Shown here: piece by piece, positions 26,367 to 35,463 of the stretch
Layout of the letters: each line of letters opens with the position of its first letter
Position numbering within the stretch: the first letter of the stretch is position 1
NCBI RefSeq assembly: GCF_002387245.1
Contig: NZ_DGLD01000002.1
Location: 186,001-250,000 of the forward strand
Length of the DNA: 64,000 nucleotides
Direction: 5' to 3'
Origin: Brevundimonas sp. UBA4553
GTDB taxonomy: Bacteria > Pseudomonadota > Alphaproteobacteria > Caulobacterales > Caulobacteraceae
Made by a program: the position numbers and the translations under genes
Notes under the pieces: model-generated
Database searches by the model: none
Told to the model about the DNA's origin: nothing
Seen by the model: only the letters and a program-made list of their open reading frames with translations

Positions 26367-27500
26367 ATGCCCCAGTTCGTCATCAATCTGACCAACGATG
26401 TCTTCGCCCTGTGGGCGCAGTTTCACTGGCTGCCCGAATGGGCCGTGGTCACCATCATCACCGCCGTCTTCGTCTTCATCGGCTGGGCGGCCAACCAGGT
26501 CGTCTTCGCCCTGCTGAAGCTGGCGGTGCGCAAGCGCGACCTGTTCTGGAAGGGCATGGTCGGTCGCGCGCGGCTGAAGGTGCGGATCGCAGTGATGATC
26601 ATCGCCCTGGCCCTGGCGGTGACAGTGTCTCCGCTGGACCCTGAACCCTCGCTCCTCATCCGGCGCACCCTGTTGTTCGGCTTCATCCTGGTCTGCGGCT
26701 GGATGATTGCGGGCGCGGTGGACATGGGCGCGATCGTCCATCTGCGTAAATTCAACATGGAGGCCGAGGACAACCTCTATGCGAGGAAGCACGTCACCCA
26801 GACGCGCATCCTGCAACGTGTCGCCGCCATCCTGATCGGGCTGATCACCCTGGGCCTGGCGCTGCTGACCATCCCGGGCGTGCGACAGTGGGGCATGTCG
26901 CTGCTGGCCTCCGCCGGTGTGGTCGGCATCGTCGCCGGTCTGGCCCTGCAACCCTTCCTGACCAATCTGATCGCCGGCATCCAGATCGCCACCGCCCAGC
27001 CGATCCGGCTGGACGACGCGGTCATCGTCGAGGGCGAATGGGGGCGGGTGGAGGAGATCACCTCCACCTATGTGGTGGTCAAGCTGTGGGACTGGCGGCG
27101 GATGATCCTGCCGCTGACCTACTTCATCCAGAAGCCGTTCCAGAACTGGACCCGCGACAACGCCAGCCTGATCGGGGTCGCCTTCCTCTATGTGGACTAC
27201 GAGGCCCCGATCGACCGCCTGCGCGTCAGGCTCGAGGCCATCGCCCACGCCTCGCCCCTATGGGACGGCGACGTGGTGTCCCTGCAGGTCACCGACATCA
27301 CCGACCGTGTGGCCCAGGTCCGCTGCCTGACCAGCGCCAAGAACGCCTCGATCGCCTTCGACCTTCGCTGCGAGGTGCGCGAGAAGATGCTGGTCTTTAT
27401 GCGGGACGAATGCCCGCAGGCTCTGCCGCGTGACCGTTTCGACCTGAATCGCATCGACGATCAGCGCGGGCCGTCGATCTCGCCCCTCAGCAAGGCCTGA
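26367..27500 (+). CDS. MscS-family mechanosensitive ion channel
   Basis: Predicted 377-residue inner-membrane channel. About five hydrophobic helices occupy the N-terminal half; the pore helix is followed by the MscS beta domain (IRLDDAVIVEGEWGRVEEIT) and an alpha/beta C-terminal domain. It relieves osmotic pressure on hypo-osmotic shock. Its 3' end overlaps the convergent gene at 27461 by 40 bases. No lineage-specific substrate regulation is visible. Confidence 0.9.
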   Translation: MPQFVINLTNDVFALWAQFHWLPEWAVVTIITAVFVFIGWAANQVVFALLKLAVRKRDLFWKGMVGRARLKVRIAVMIIALALAVTVSPLDPEPSLLIRRTLLFGFILVCGWMIAGAVDMGAIVHLRKFNMEAEDNLYARKHVTQTRILQRVAAILIGLITLGLALLTIPGVRQWGMSLLASAGVVGIVAGLALQPFLTNLIAGIQIATAQPIRLDDAVIVEGEWGRVEEITSTYVVVKLWDWRRMILPLTYFIQKPFQNWTRDNASLIGVAFLYVDYEAPIDRLRVRLEAIAHASPLWDGDVVSLQVTDITDRVAQVRCLTSAKNASIAFDLRCEVREKMLVFMRDECPQALPRDRFDLNRIDDQRGPSISPLSKA

Positions 27501-27937
27501 CCCAGCTTGACGGCCTCGGCGACGGCCGCAGTATCCGCGGCGGGCGTATCTGAAGCGCAGGCGACAGCCGCCAGCTCCGCTGCGTCGCCGCCGGGACTGA
27601 TGGCGTAGGGCGGCGAGGGCTCCGGCGTGATCGGCCCCTCGACGCCGTCGGCGCGCAGCGAGGCGAAGTCCAGCCGGTCTGCCGTTTGCGCTGCGCAGTC
27701 GAACCGCCACCACGACCAGCCGCCGGAATAGGCGATGTCGCCGATGACCAGGTCCGCCTCGCTGACTTGCAGGGATCGCATGCGCACGCCGTCGCCATCG
27801 GGCGTGACCGACGCGGCGTCGGCGAAGATGGCGAAGCGCCCGACGCCGGTCAGGACCAGGGCGTGATCCTGGGCCATCGCCGACGGCGCCGTCAGCATGG
27901 CGAGGGCGATCATCGTCGTCATGAGGGCTGGTTTCAT
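27461..27937 (-). CDS. Hypothetical exported protein, 158 residues
   Basis: An N-terminal signal peptide (MKPALMTTMIALAMLTAPSAMAQ, cleavage after AMA) directs a small periplasmic protein. The mature part is acidic, with a WSWWRFDC aromatic patch and two later cysteines that could form a disulfide. It is convergent with and overlaps the MscS gene by 40 bases. The ribosome-binding site is weak. No family is recognised. Confidence 0.68.
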   Translation of the reverse strand: MKPALMTTMIALAMLTAPSAMAQDHALVLTGVGRFAIFADAASVTPDGDGVRMRSLQVSEADLVIGDIAYSGGWSWWRFDCAAQTADRLDFASLRADGVEGPITPEPSPPYAISPGGDAAELAAVACASDTPAADTAAVAEAVKLGQALLRGEIDGPR

Positions 27938-28007
27938 CTCGGCGTCCCGTGCTTCGTTAACCGCATCCGCAAACCACGTGTTGAGACGCCGCGTCTATAG
28001 CCAAGCC

Positions 28008-28868
28008 ATGTATCAAGAGCCGCTAGGAGCCGATCTCGCCAACGCCCCGCCCGACCGGCGGGCGCGGCCGCGTCGTCCGTTCCGGCAGAGGCGCAGACCT
28101 GAGGAACGCGTCCGCATCCTGGGCGAGACCGTGGACCTGATGCGCCCCGAGGAGGTCCTGCTGCATATCGAGCGCTGCGTCGAGGCGTGCGCGCGCAGCA
28201 TCATCGCCAACCACAACCTGCACAGCCTCTACCTGCTGCCGCGCACGCCGGGGATGCGGCGGCTCTACGATATGGCGGACGTGGTCGAGCTGGATTCCAC
28301 GCCGCTGATCCACTTCACGCGGCTGCTGGGCCTGCACAGCCGCCCCTTCCATCGCTGCACCTATCTGGACTGGCGCGATCAGTTCTGGAGCATGGCGAAC
28401 CGCAAGGGCTGGCGTGTCCTCTATGTAGGGGGCGCAGAGGGCGTGGCGACGAGCGCCGCCGAACGGCTGAGCGCACGTTATCCGGGCGCGGTGATCAAGG
28501 GATTGTCCGGCTATTTCGACGCTACGCCGGGCTCGGCGGGCAATGCTGCGGTTCTGGCCGACGCGCGCGACTTCCAGCCCAGCATTCTCTTTGTCGGCAT
28601 GGGCATGCCGCGACAGGAGCTGTGGATCGCCGACAACATCGAGGCCCTACCCGAAGCCGTCATCCTGCCGGTCGGCGCCGCCTTTGATTATGAGGCTGGC
28701 GTCCAGCAGGCGGCGCCACGCTGGATGGGGCGGATGGGCGTCGAATGGCTGTTCCGCCTGTTCGCCGACCCGAAACGCCTGTTCACCCGCTACTGCGTCG
28801 AGCCCTGGTTCCTGATCGGCCCAGCCATGGGCGACGTGCGCGCAGCGATGCAGCGACGCAAGCGCTGA
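28008..28868 (+). CDS. WecG/TagA/CpsF family glycosyltransferase
   Basis: Predicted 286-residue GT26-type enzyme that adds a UDP-sugar, typically N-acetylmannosaminuronate or N-acetylmannosamine, to a lipid-linked acceptor. Diagnostic segments are FVGMGMPRQELWIADN and PVGAAFDYEAG followed by APRWMGRMGVEWLFRL. An arginine-rich head of about 35 residues precedes the domain. In Caulobacter the holdfast enzyme HfsJ belongs to this family, so a holdfast or surface-polysaccharide role is plausible, but no other polysaccharide gene is adjacent. Confidence 0.85.
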   Translation: MYQEPLGADLANAPPDRRARPRRPFRQRRRPEERVRILGETVDLMRPEEVLLHIERCVEACARSIIANHNLHSLYLLPRTPGMRRLYDMADVVELDSTPLIHFTRLLGLHSRPFHRCTYLDWRDQFWSMANRKGWRVLYVGGAEGVATSAAERLSARYPGAVIKGLSGYFDATPGSAGNAAVLADARDFQPSILFVGMGMPRQELWIADNIEALPEAVILPVGAAFDYEAGVQQAAPRWMGRMGVEWLFRLFADPKRLFTRYCVEPWFLIGPAMGDVRAAMQRRKR

Positions 28869-28874
28869 TATTTT

Positions 28875-28996
28875 TCCTCCTCACGCGTGGGGAGGGGGAC
28901 CGCGGAGCGGTGGAGGGGCGATGCGCTAGGCTCAACCGAGCCCCTCCGTCTCGTCGGCTTCGCCGCCGATCCACCTCCCCATGAAGTGAGGAGGAG
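28875..28996. repeat. Intergenic inverted-repeat element between the WecG-type gene and smc
   Basis: CCTCCTCAC at 28876-28884 pairs with GTGAGGAGG at 28986-28994, flanking a GC-rich centre with internal symmetry (GACCGCGGAGCGGTGGAGG and the matching CACCTCC). It lies between convergent genes and may act as a bidirectional terminator. It looks like a dispersed repeat unit of this lineage. Confidence 0.6.
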
Positions 28997-29005
28997 AAAC
29001 CCGTT

Positions 29006-32000
29006 CTACGCCGCCACGATCTGCTCGGCCTGGTTCAGGTTGACGCTGACCAGCTGGCTCATGCCGCGCTCGGGCATGGTGACGCCGTACAGGCGGTCCA
29101 TCCGGCTCATGGTCACCGGGTTGTGGGTGATGACGATGAAGCGGGTGTCGGTGCGGCTGCGCATCTCGTGCAGCATCCGGCAGAAGCGGTCCACGTTGGC
29201 GTCGTCCAGCGGCGCGTCCACCTCGTCCAGCACGCAGACGGGCGCCGGATTGGCCAGGAAGACGCCGAAGATCAGCGCCGCCGCCGTCAGGGCCTGCTCG
29301 CCGCCCGACATCAGGCTCATGACCGACAGGCGCTTGCCGGGCGGGCAGGCGTAGATTTCCAGACCGGCCTCCAGGGGATCGTCGCTCTCGACCAGCTTCA
29401 GCTCGGCCTGACCGCCGCCGAACAGGGCTTCGAACAGGGCCTTGAAGTTGGCGTTGATGACGTCGAACGCCGCCACCAGCCGCTCGCGGCCCTCAGCGTT
29501 CAATTCGTCGATGCCGTCGCGCAGCTTGGCGATCGCCTGGGTCAGGTCGATGCGCTCCGACTTCATGGCGCCCAGGCGCTCGTCATATTCAGCGGCCTCC
29601 TCCTCGGCGCGCAGGTTGACGGCGCCCAGAGCCTCGCGCTCGCGCTCCAGCCCCGTCAGCAGGCTTTCGGCGCCGGCGGTGTCCGGTGGGCGGGCGATGG
29701 CGTCGTCGATCAGCTTCTGGCCCAGTTCGTCCGGCGACATCTGCGCCGTCTCGCGGACGTTGGCCTCGGCCTCGGCCAGACGCTCGCTCGCGGCCTCGGC
29801 GCGGGCGGCGAGCCCAGCGCGGGCCTCGCGCGCGGCTCCGGCGGCGGCCTCGGCGGCGCGGCTGGCGCGGTCGCTTTCGCCAGCTGTGCTTTCGGCCAAC
29901 GACAGGGCTTCTGCCGAGGCGCTCTTGCGCGCCTCGGCGGCGATCAGGGCGTCCATCAAGGTCCCGCGCTGCTCGGCGAAGCCCTGCGGCGCGATCTCGG
30001 CCTGTTTCAACAGGGCGGCGGTCTTGTCGGCGTCCTTGCCCAGGGCGGCGACGCGGGCGGCGCTCTCTTTCGACCGACCGGCCCAGCCCTCGTGGGCGCG
30101 GCTCAGGCTGCCTAGCCGCTGTTCGCGTCCGGCGCGGTCGCGGGCTTCCTCGTCCCGGGTCGAGCGGGCGGTCTGGGCCGCCTGCCGCGCGGCGTCAGCT
30201 GAGACACGGGCGGCGGCCAGTTCGTCGCGTAGCCCGGCGATGGTTTCCGACGGCGCCTCGACCGACTGCGCGGCCTCCAGCGCGGCCTTGGCTTCGGCCA
30301 CCTCGCCGTCCAGCCGGGCGACGGTCTCGTCCAGCGCCTGGGCGCGGGCTTCGCGTCGGGTCTGGTCGCGCATCAGGCTTTCGACCCGATCACGAGCAGC
30401 GGTCACCGCCTTGTCGGCGGCGAAGGGCTTGAGGCGGGCGGTCTTCACCGTCTCTTCCGACGCACGGAAGGCTTCGGTCGCGGTCTTCAGAGCCGTCTGT
30501 GCAGCCTCCAGCGCGGGCTTGCCGGTGTCGATCTCGGCTTCCAGCTCGGCCAACCGCCTGCGCTGGGCCAGACGTACGGCGGCGGGACGCGGGGCCTCGG
30601 CGCGGCTGACGAAGCCGTCCCAGCGATAGAGATCGCCCTCCACCGTCACCAGGCGGGCGCCGGTCGGCAGGGCCTTGGCGAGGGCTGCGATCCGCTCTTT
30701 GGGCGCAACGCCGCACAGGGCCAGACGCGCGGCCAGTTCAGCGGGCGCGGTCACATGGGCGGCCAGCGGCGTCACGCCTTCTGGCCAGACTGGGGAGGGC
30801 GCGTCGGCCCCGGCCCAGTGGGCGGCGGCGCGGGCGTCCAGCGCGGCGTCCAGATCGTCGCCCAGAGCCGCAGCCAGCGCGGCCTCAAAACCCTTGGCCG
30901 CAGACACCTTGTCCAGAGCGGGCGGGTGGTCGCGCTTGCCGGTGACCAGCAGTTGCGCCAGTCCCCGCGCCTCGGTCTGCAACCGACCCAGACGGTCCTC
31001 AGCGGCGCGAGCCGCCGTGCGGGCCTCGGCCTCGACGCGGGCCAGATCGCCGCGCGCGGCCTCGGCGGCCTCGACGGCTTCGCGGGCGGCGACCAGTTCC
31101 GCCTGAGCCGCCTCAAGCGCGGTGCGGGCCTGGGCCAGTTCCGGGGTCTCGATGGGGCCGAGAGCCTCGCGTTCGCGTTTGGCCTGATCGTGCTGACCGA
31201 CGACGCGGGCCAGACGCGCCTCGGCGTCGCGCTTCCTCGCGCTCTCGGCGTTGGCGCGGGCCTCGACGGCGGCCAGGGTCCCGGCAAGGCGTTCGACCTC
31301 GGCGTCGGCTGCCTTTCGGGCGTCCTCGGCGGTCAGCAGGGCCTTTTCCAGTTCCGGGCCGCGCTCGGGCGCGGCGGCGATCTCGGCCTTCAGCTTCGTC
31401 AGTTCGTGGTCCAGCCGGTCCAGTTCGCGTTTCGCGTCGGCGGCCATCCGCTCTTCACGCTCGACGTCGGCGGCTATCCGGGCTGCCTCGGCCTTCAGCC
31501 GGTCGACTTCGGCGCGGGCGGCCTGTTCCGCCATGTCGAGGCGGTCGCGCTCCAGCGTGGCTCGGTGCAGCAGGGCGCCGGCCACGGCGTCTTCCTCGCG
31601 CGCCGGCTTCATCGCCTCCTGCGCCTTCATGGCGTCGGCCTCGGCCTTGCCCGCTGCGGCGCCGGCCTCGGCTACCGCGCGGTCGGCGTCGCGCAGTTCC
31701 TGGGCCGCGACTTCCGCCGCAGTCTTGGCGTCGTTCCAGCGCACATAGAGCAGGGCGGCCTGCAGGGCGCGGATCTCGGCCGAAATCTTCTTGTACTTCT
31801 CGGCCTGCCGCGCCTCGCGCTTCAGCCGGTTCAGCGCCGTCTCCAGTTCCCGTCCGATGTCGTCCAGCCGGTCCAGATTGGTCTCGGCGGCTTTCAGGCG
31901 CAGTTCGGCCTCATGACGGCGGGTGTGCAGGCCGGCCACGCCGCCGGCCTCTTCCAGAATCCGGCGTCGGTTCTGCGGCTTGGCTGCGATCAGTTCCGAA

Positions 32001-32446
32001 ATCTGGCCCTGACGCACCAGGGCCGGACTGTTGGCTCCGGTCGAGGCGTCGGCGAACAGCAGCTGGACGTCGCGGGCGCGGACCTCCTTGCCGTTGATCC
32101 GATAGGTCGAGCCCTGACCCCGGTCGATGCGGCGCGAGACCTCTAGAACGGGGCTGTCTGTAAAGGGCTGGGGCGCGCGCTTCTGGGCGTTGTCGATGGT
32201 CAGCACGACTTCGGCGTGGCTGCGCGGCGGACGCCCCGCAGCGCCGGCGAAGATGACGTCGTCCATGCCCTGGCCGCGCATGGCCTTGGCCGAGTTGGCG
32301 CCCATGACCCAACGCAGGCTTTCCAGCACGTTGGACTTGCCGCAACCGTTCGGCCCGACCACCCCGGTCAGGCCGGACTCGATCTGGACTTCCGCCGCGT
32401 CGACGAAGGATTTGAAGCCGACGAGCTTCAGTCTCTGAAATTGCAT
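29006..32446 (-). CDS. smc: Chromosome segregation protein SMC
   Basis: Predicted 1146-residue condensin ATPase. The N-terminal head carries Walker A GPNGCGKSN (31-39). Two long Ala/Glu/Arg-rich coiled-coil arms flank a hinge around 510-650. The C-terminal head holds the signature LMSGGEQAL and Walker B VCVLDEVDAPLDD. With ScpA/ScpB it compacts and segregates the origin region. It is the last gene of a minus-strand set, ten bases after a DsbA-like gene. The C-terminus ends in AEQIVAA. Confidence 0.97.
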   Translation of the reverse strand: MQFQRLKLVGFKSFVDAAEVQIESGLTGVVGPNGCGKSNVLESLRWVMGANSAKAMRGQGMDDVIFAGAAGRPPRSHAEVVLTIDNAQKRAPQPFTDSPVLEVSRRIDRGQGSTYRINGKEVRARDVQLLFADASTGANSPALVRQGQISELIAAKPQNRRRILEEAGGVAGLHTRRHEAELRLKAAETNLDRLDDIGRELETALNRLKREARQAEKYKKISAEIRALQAALLYVRWNDAKTAAEVAAQELRDADRAVAEAGAAAGKAEADAMKAQEAMKPAREEDAVAGALLHRATLERDRLDMAEQAARAEVDRLKAEAARIAADVEREERMAADAKRELDRLDHELTKLKAEIAAAPERGPELEKALLTAEDARKAADAEVERLAGTLAAVEARANAESARKRDAEARLARVVGQHDQAKREREALGPIETPELAQARTALEAAQAELVAAREAVEAAEAARGDLARVEAEARTAARAAEDRLGRLQTEARGLAQLLVTGKRDHPPALDKVSAAKGFEAALAAALGDDLDAALDARAAAHWAGADAPSPVWPEGVTPLAAHVTAPAELAARLALCGVAPKERIAALAKALPTGARLVTVEGDLYRWDGFVSRAEAPRPAAVRLAQRRRLAELEAEIDTGKPALEAAQTALKTATEAFRASEETVKTARLKPFAADKAVTAARDRVESLMRDQTRREARAQALDETVARLDGEVAEAKAALEAAQSVEAPSETIAGLRDELAAARVSADAARQAAQTARSTRDEEARDRAGREQRLGSLSRAHEGWAGRSKESAARVAALGKDADKTAALLKQAEIAPQGFAEQRGTLMDALIAAEARKSASAEALSLAESTAGESDRASRAAEAAAGAAREARAGLAARAEAASERLAEAEANVRETAQMSPDELGQKLIDDAIARPPDTAGAESLLTGLEREREALGAVNLRAEEEAAEYDERLGAMKSERIDLTQAIAKLRDGIDELNAEGRERLVAAFDVINANFKALFEALFGGGQAELKLVESDDPLEAGLEIYACPPGKRLSVMSLMSGGEQALTAAALIFGVFLANPAPVCVLDEVDAPLDDANVDRFCRMLHEMRSRTDTRFIVITHNPVTMSRMDRLYGVTMPERGMSQLVSVNLNQAEQIVAA

Positions 32447-32456
32447 TGGCGGGGTG

Positions 32457-33122
32457 TCAGCGGCCCTTGATCAGCGGGTCGATGGCCGCCGACAGGGTTT
32501 CCAGCGAGTGGTCGGCCATGCGCCGGCCGTTGACGAAGAAGGTCGGCGTGCCGTCGACGCCGGCGGCGATGGCGCTCTCCACGTCCTCTTGCAGGGCCTT
32601 CTGCGTCTGGGGATCAGCGAGGCAGGCGTCGATCTGCGCCTCGGTGCGGCCGCTGACGCCGACGGCGCCCACGTACCAATCGCGCGCATTTCCGCTGGCG
32701 AAGGCGGCGGCCTGACCCGCCATGAAGTGACGCGCGACGTCGAAGAAGCGGTCCGGCGCCGCGCAGCGCGCGATGGCGGCGGCGGTGGCGGCGACCTGGG
32801 CCGGCTGTGTCGGCAGATCGCGGAACACCAGCTTGACCTTGCCGGTGTCGATGTAGCGCGCCTTGAACGTCGGCATGACGTCGTTCGTCCAAGCGGCGCA
32901 GTGGCTGCAGGTGAAGGAGGCGTACTCGATCACCGTGACCGGCGCGTCGGCGCTGCCTAGCACCCGGTCTGCGGCGGTCACCACCGGCACGGCGGCCACC
33001 GTTGAGGTGGTCGCCATGGCGGACGGGGTGTCGGCGGCGAAGGCGGCAGGCGCGGCGGCCAGAACAGCCCCGCTCATGGCCAGGGTCGTCAGGGTTCTGA
33101 ACATGTCCGATCGCGCCTGCAT
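32457..33122 (-). CDS. DsbA-family thioredoxin-fold oxidoreductase, exported (copy 1)
   Basis: Predicted 221 residues. A signal peptide ends near AAFAAD. A Thioredoxin_4/DsbA-like fold follows with a CSHC active site (FTCSHCAAW), a cis-Pro region GVDGTPTFFVNG and the helical insertion. It probably catalyses disulfide formation or isomerisation in the periplasm. The start may be at 33122 or at the internal ATG at 33104 (MFRTL); neither has a strong ribosome-binding site. It is tandem with a lipoprotein paralogue six bases upstream. Confidence 0.88.
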   Translation of the reverse strand: MQARSDMFRTLTTLAMSGAVLAAAPAAFAADTPSAMATTSTVAAVPVVTAADRVLGSADAPVTVIEYASFTCSHCAAWTNDVMPTFKARYIDTGKVKLVFRDLPTQPAQVAATAAAIARCAAPDRFFDVARHFMAGQAAAFASGNARDWYVGAVGVSGRTEAQIDACLADPQTQKALQEDVESAIAAGVDGTPTFFVNGRRMADHSLETLSAAIDPLIKGR

Positions 33123-33128
33123 CGTCGT

Positions 33129-33758
33129 TTACTTGGCCAGTTCGGCGTCGATGGCTTCAGACAGGCCCGACAGGCTGCTGTCCAGCACCTTGGTGCCATT
33201 GACCAGGAAGGTCGGGGTGCCGGTCACGCCGGCGTCGATGCCGGCCTTGATACGGTTGCTCATTTCCTCGATGGCGGCCTTGTCGCTGATGCAGGCCTCG
33301 GTCTGCTCCTGGCTCAGGCCTGCGGCGGCGGCGGCGCGGAACAGGGTGGTGCGCGGCGCGACGCCCGCCACCCACTCCTTCTGGCTGGCCATGATGTCGT
33401 GGACGACGTCGAAATACTTGTCGGGGCCGGCGCAGCGCGCGATCAGGAAGCCGGCGACGGCGATGTCCTGTGGCGGGGTCGGGAATTCGCGGAAGACGTA
33501 GCGGACCTTCTTGGTGTCCACATACTTGGTCTTGAACTCGGGCCAGACCTCCTCGTTCCAGACGGCGCAGTGGCCGCAGGTGACCGAGGCGTACTCGATG
33601 ACCGTGACCTTGGCGTCTTCGCCAGCGCCCATGCCCATGTCGCCCTGGGCGGCGGCGCCGCCCTTGGCGGTGCAGCCGGCGACGGTGGCCATCGCGGCCA
33701 GCGCGGCGGCGGTCAGGGCCGCGCGGCGGCTCATCGAAGCGTAACGGAACGTAGCCAT
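33129..33758 (-). CDS. DsbA-family thioredoxin-fold lipoprotein (copy 2)
   Basis: Predicted 209 residues. The start at 33758 is preferred over an upstream ATG because AAGGA lies six bases before it. The leader MATFRYASMSRRAALTAAAL ends in a lipobox (VAGC), so it is an envelope lipoprotein, unlike the neighbour. The CGHC active site (VTCGHCAVW) and the GVTGTPTFLVNG cis-Pro region are intact. Likely a membrane-tethered partner or isozyme of copy 1. Confidence 0.88.
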   Translation of the reverse strand: MATFRYASMSRRAALTAAALAAMATVAGCTAKGGAAAQGDMGMGAGEDAKVTVIEYASVTCGHCAVWNEEVWPEFKTKYVDTKKVRYVFREFPTPPQDIAVAGFLIARCAGPDKYFDVVHDIMASQKEWVAGVAPRTTLFRAAAAAGLSQEQTEACISDKAAIEEMSNRIKAGIDAGVTGTPTFLVNGTKVLDSSLSGLSEAIDAELAK

Positions 33759-33858
33759 GGATCGTCCTTGGGCGAGAGTGTGACTCAAAAGGATGGCGCG
33801 ATTCCCTGAGGCGCGCGCGATCCGCTTAGTTGTCGAGAACAGGTGCGGCGAAGGTTTG

Positions 33859-34422
33859 TCAACGGCGCTGGCTTTCCGGAGGCTGCGACAGCACCGCGCG
33901 TCCGAGCTTGCGCAAGGCGGCTTTCAGCCCATCCGGCGCGTTTTCGACGGAGGCGGCCAACTCCGTTTCGACCGAGGCCGGCAGGGGAGGCAGGACCATC
34001 TTGCCGCGCGCCCGGGGCTTGGCGCCGGCCACGGGCAGGGGCTTCACCGGCCCTTGGGCGATGCGCAGCCGCTCGACCGATCCGGCGCCGAGAAACAGGT
34101 TCACCCGCTGAATGATGTCTTCCGACTGATGCTGCACCAGCAGGGCGGCGGGACCGGCCACGCGCAGCTCCAGCGTGCCGCCGGCGGTCCCCCGGCCCTT
34201 GGTCAGCTTCTGGGGGCGGGTGACGCGCGCCAGGCGCTCGCCGACAATCTCGACCCAGCGCGGCTCCAGGGCGCCGGCGCCGCGTCCGAACTGGGCGTCC
34301 AGCTTCTTGATCAGCGGGGCCAGTGACCGGCCAGCCGGGGGCGGCGGGCGCAATTGCGGGCGCGTCCGGCGTCTGGCCAGGATTTCGCGGGCTTCGCTTT
34401 CGGTGGGCAGAGGACGACGCAT
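33859..34422 (-). CDS. DUF721 / DciA-family protein
   Basis: Predicted 187 residues with an RRR-rich head, then a DUF721 domain (about 35-130: LIKKLDAQFGRG...WVEIVGERLARVTRP...LELRVAGPAALLVQHQSEDIIQRVNLFLG). Bacterial DciA proteins of this family load the replicative helicase DnaB where DnaC is absent; whether this member does so is inferred. The C-terminal tail is lineage-specific. The start at 34422 leaves a 21-base gap to the divergent mutY. First gene of the DUF721-DsbA-DsbA-smc set. Confidence 0.8.
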   Translation of the reverse strand: MRRPLPTESEAREILARRRTRPQLRPPPPAGRSLAPLIKKLDAQFGRGAGALEPRWVEIVGERLARVTRPQKLTKGRGTAGGTLELRVAGPAALLVQHQSEDIIQRVNLFLGAGSVERLRIAQGPVKPLPVAGAKPRARGKMVLPPLPASVETELAASVENAPDGLKAALRKLGRAVLSQPPESQRR

Positions 34423-34443
34423 TCGTCCTATATACCGCGACCC

Positions 34444-35463
34444 ATGCCTGACGTCTCTTCCCTCCGCGCCGCCCTGCTTGATTGGTACGACGCCCATGCG
34501 CGGAGCCTGCCGTGGCGCGCGCCGCCGGGAAGCGCGACCCGCACGGACCCCTACCGGGTCTGGCTGTCCGAGGTCATGCTGCAACAGACGACAGTGCCGC
34601 ACGCCGCCCCCTATTTCGAACGCTTCACGACGCGCTGGCCGACGGTCAGCGATCTGGCGGCGGTCGAGGACGGCGACCTGATGGCCGCCTGGGCGGGGCT
34701 GGGCTACTACGCCCGCGCGCGCAACCTGCTGGCCTGCGCCCGCGCCGTGGCCCGCGATCATGGCGGGGTGTTTCCCGATCAGGAGGCGGCGCTGCTGGCC
34801 CTGCCGGGGGTGGGCGCCTACACCGCCGCCGCCGTGGCGGCCATCGCCTTTGACCGACCGGCGAATGTCGTCGACGGCAATGTCGAGCGGGTCATGAGCC
34901 GCCTGTTCGCCGTCGAGACGCCGCTACCCGCCGCCAGGCCGGAACTGACGCGTCTGGCGGCCCTTTTCGTCAGCGATGACCGCCCCGGCGACTGGCCTCA
35001 GGCCCTGATGGACCTTGGCTCGGGCGTCTGCCGCCCCAAGTCGCCGTCCTGCGACCTCTGTCCGCTGGCGTTCGGCTGCGAGGCGTTGAAGACCGGCGAA
35101 CCGGGCCGCTATCCGCTGAAGGCGAAGAAGGCCGAGCGCCCGCACCGTCTGGGCCACGCCTTCGTCCTGCGCGACGCCAGAGGGCGGATTGGTCTGGTGC
35201 GCCGACCGGACAAGGGGCTTCTGGGCGGCATGGTCGGGTTGCCCACCTCGGACTGGAGCGCATCGCCTGCGTTTCAGCCTCCGGTCGCCGCCGACTGGAC
35301 CCAGGCGGGCGCGGTCGATCACGTCTTCACCCATTTCACGCTGACCCTGACCGTTCACGCCGGCGTGGGGGAAGGCGACTTCCTGTGGATGGACGCGCAG
35401 GAAGCGCTGGCCGCCCTGCCGACGGTGTTCAGGAAGGCGCTTGAGCGCGGCCTGGCGATCTAG
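34444..35463 (+). CDS. mutY: Adenine DNA glycosylase MutY
   Basis: Predicted 339-residue base-excision enzyme removing A opposite 8-oxoG. SEVMLQQTTV contains the catalytic Glu, LPGVGAYTAAAV the helix-hairpin-helix, and VVDGNVERVMSR the catalytic Asp. A [4Fe-4S] motif C-x6-C-x2-C-x5-C (CRPKSPSCDLCPLAFGC) is complete. The C-terminal NUDIX-like 8-oxoG recognition domain is present. Divergent from the DUF721 gene. Confidence 0.95.
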   Translation: MPDVSSLRAALLDWYDAHARSLPWRAPPGSATRTDPYRVWLSEVMLQQTTVPHAAPYFERFTTRWPTVSDLAAVEDGDLMAAWAGLGYYARARNLLACARAVARDHGGVFPDQEAALLALPGVGAYTAAAVAAIAFDRPANVVDGNVERVMSRLFAVETPLPAARPELTRLAALFVSDDRPGDWPQALMDLGSGVCRPKSPSCDLCPLAFGCEALKTGEPGRYPLKAKKAERPHRLGHAFVLRDARGRIGLVRRPDKGLLGGMVGLPTSDWSASPAFQPPVAADWTQAGAVDHVFTHFTLTLTVHAGVGEGDFLWMDAQEALAALPTVFRKALERGLAI

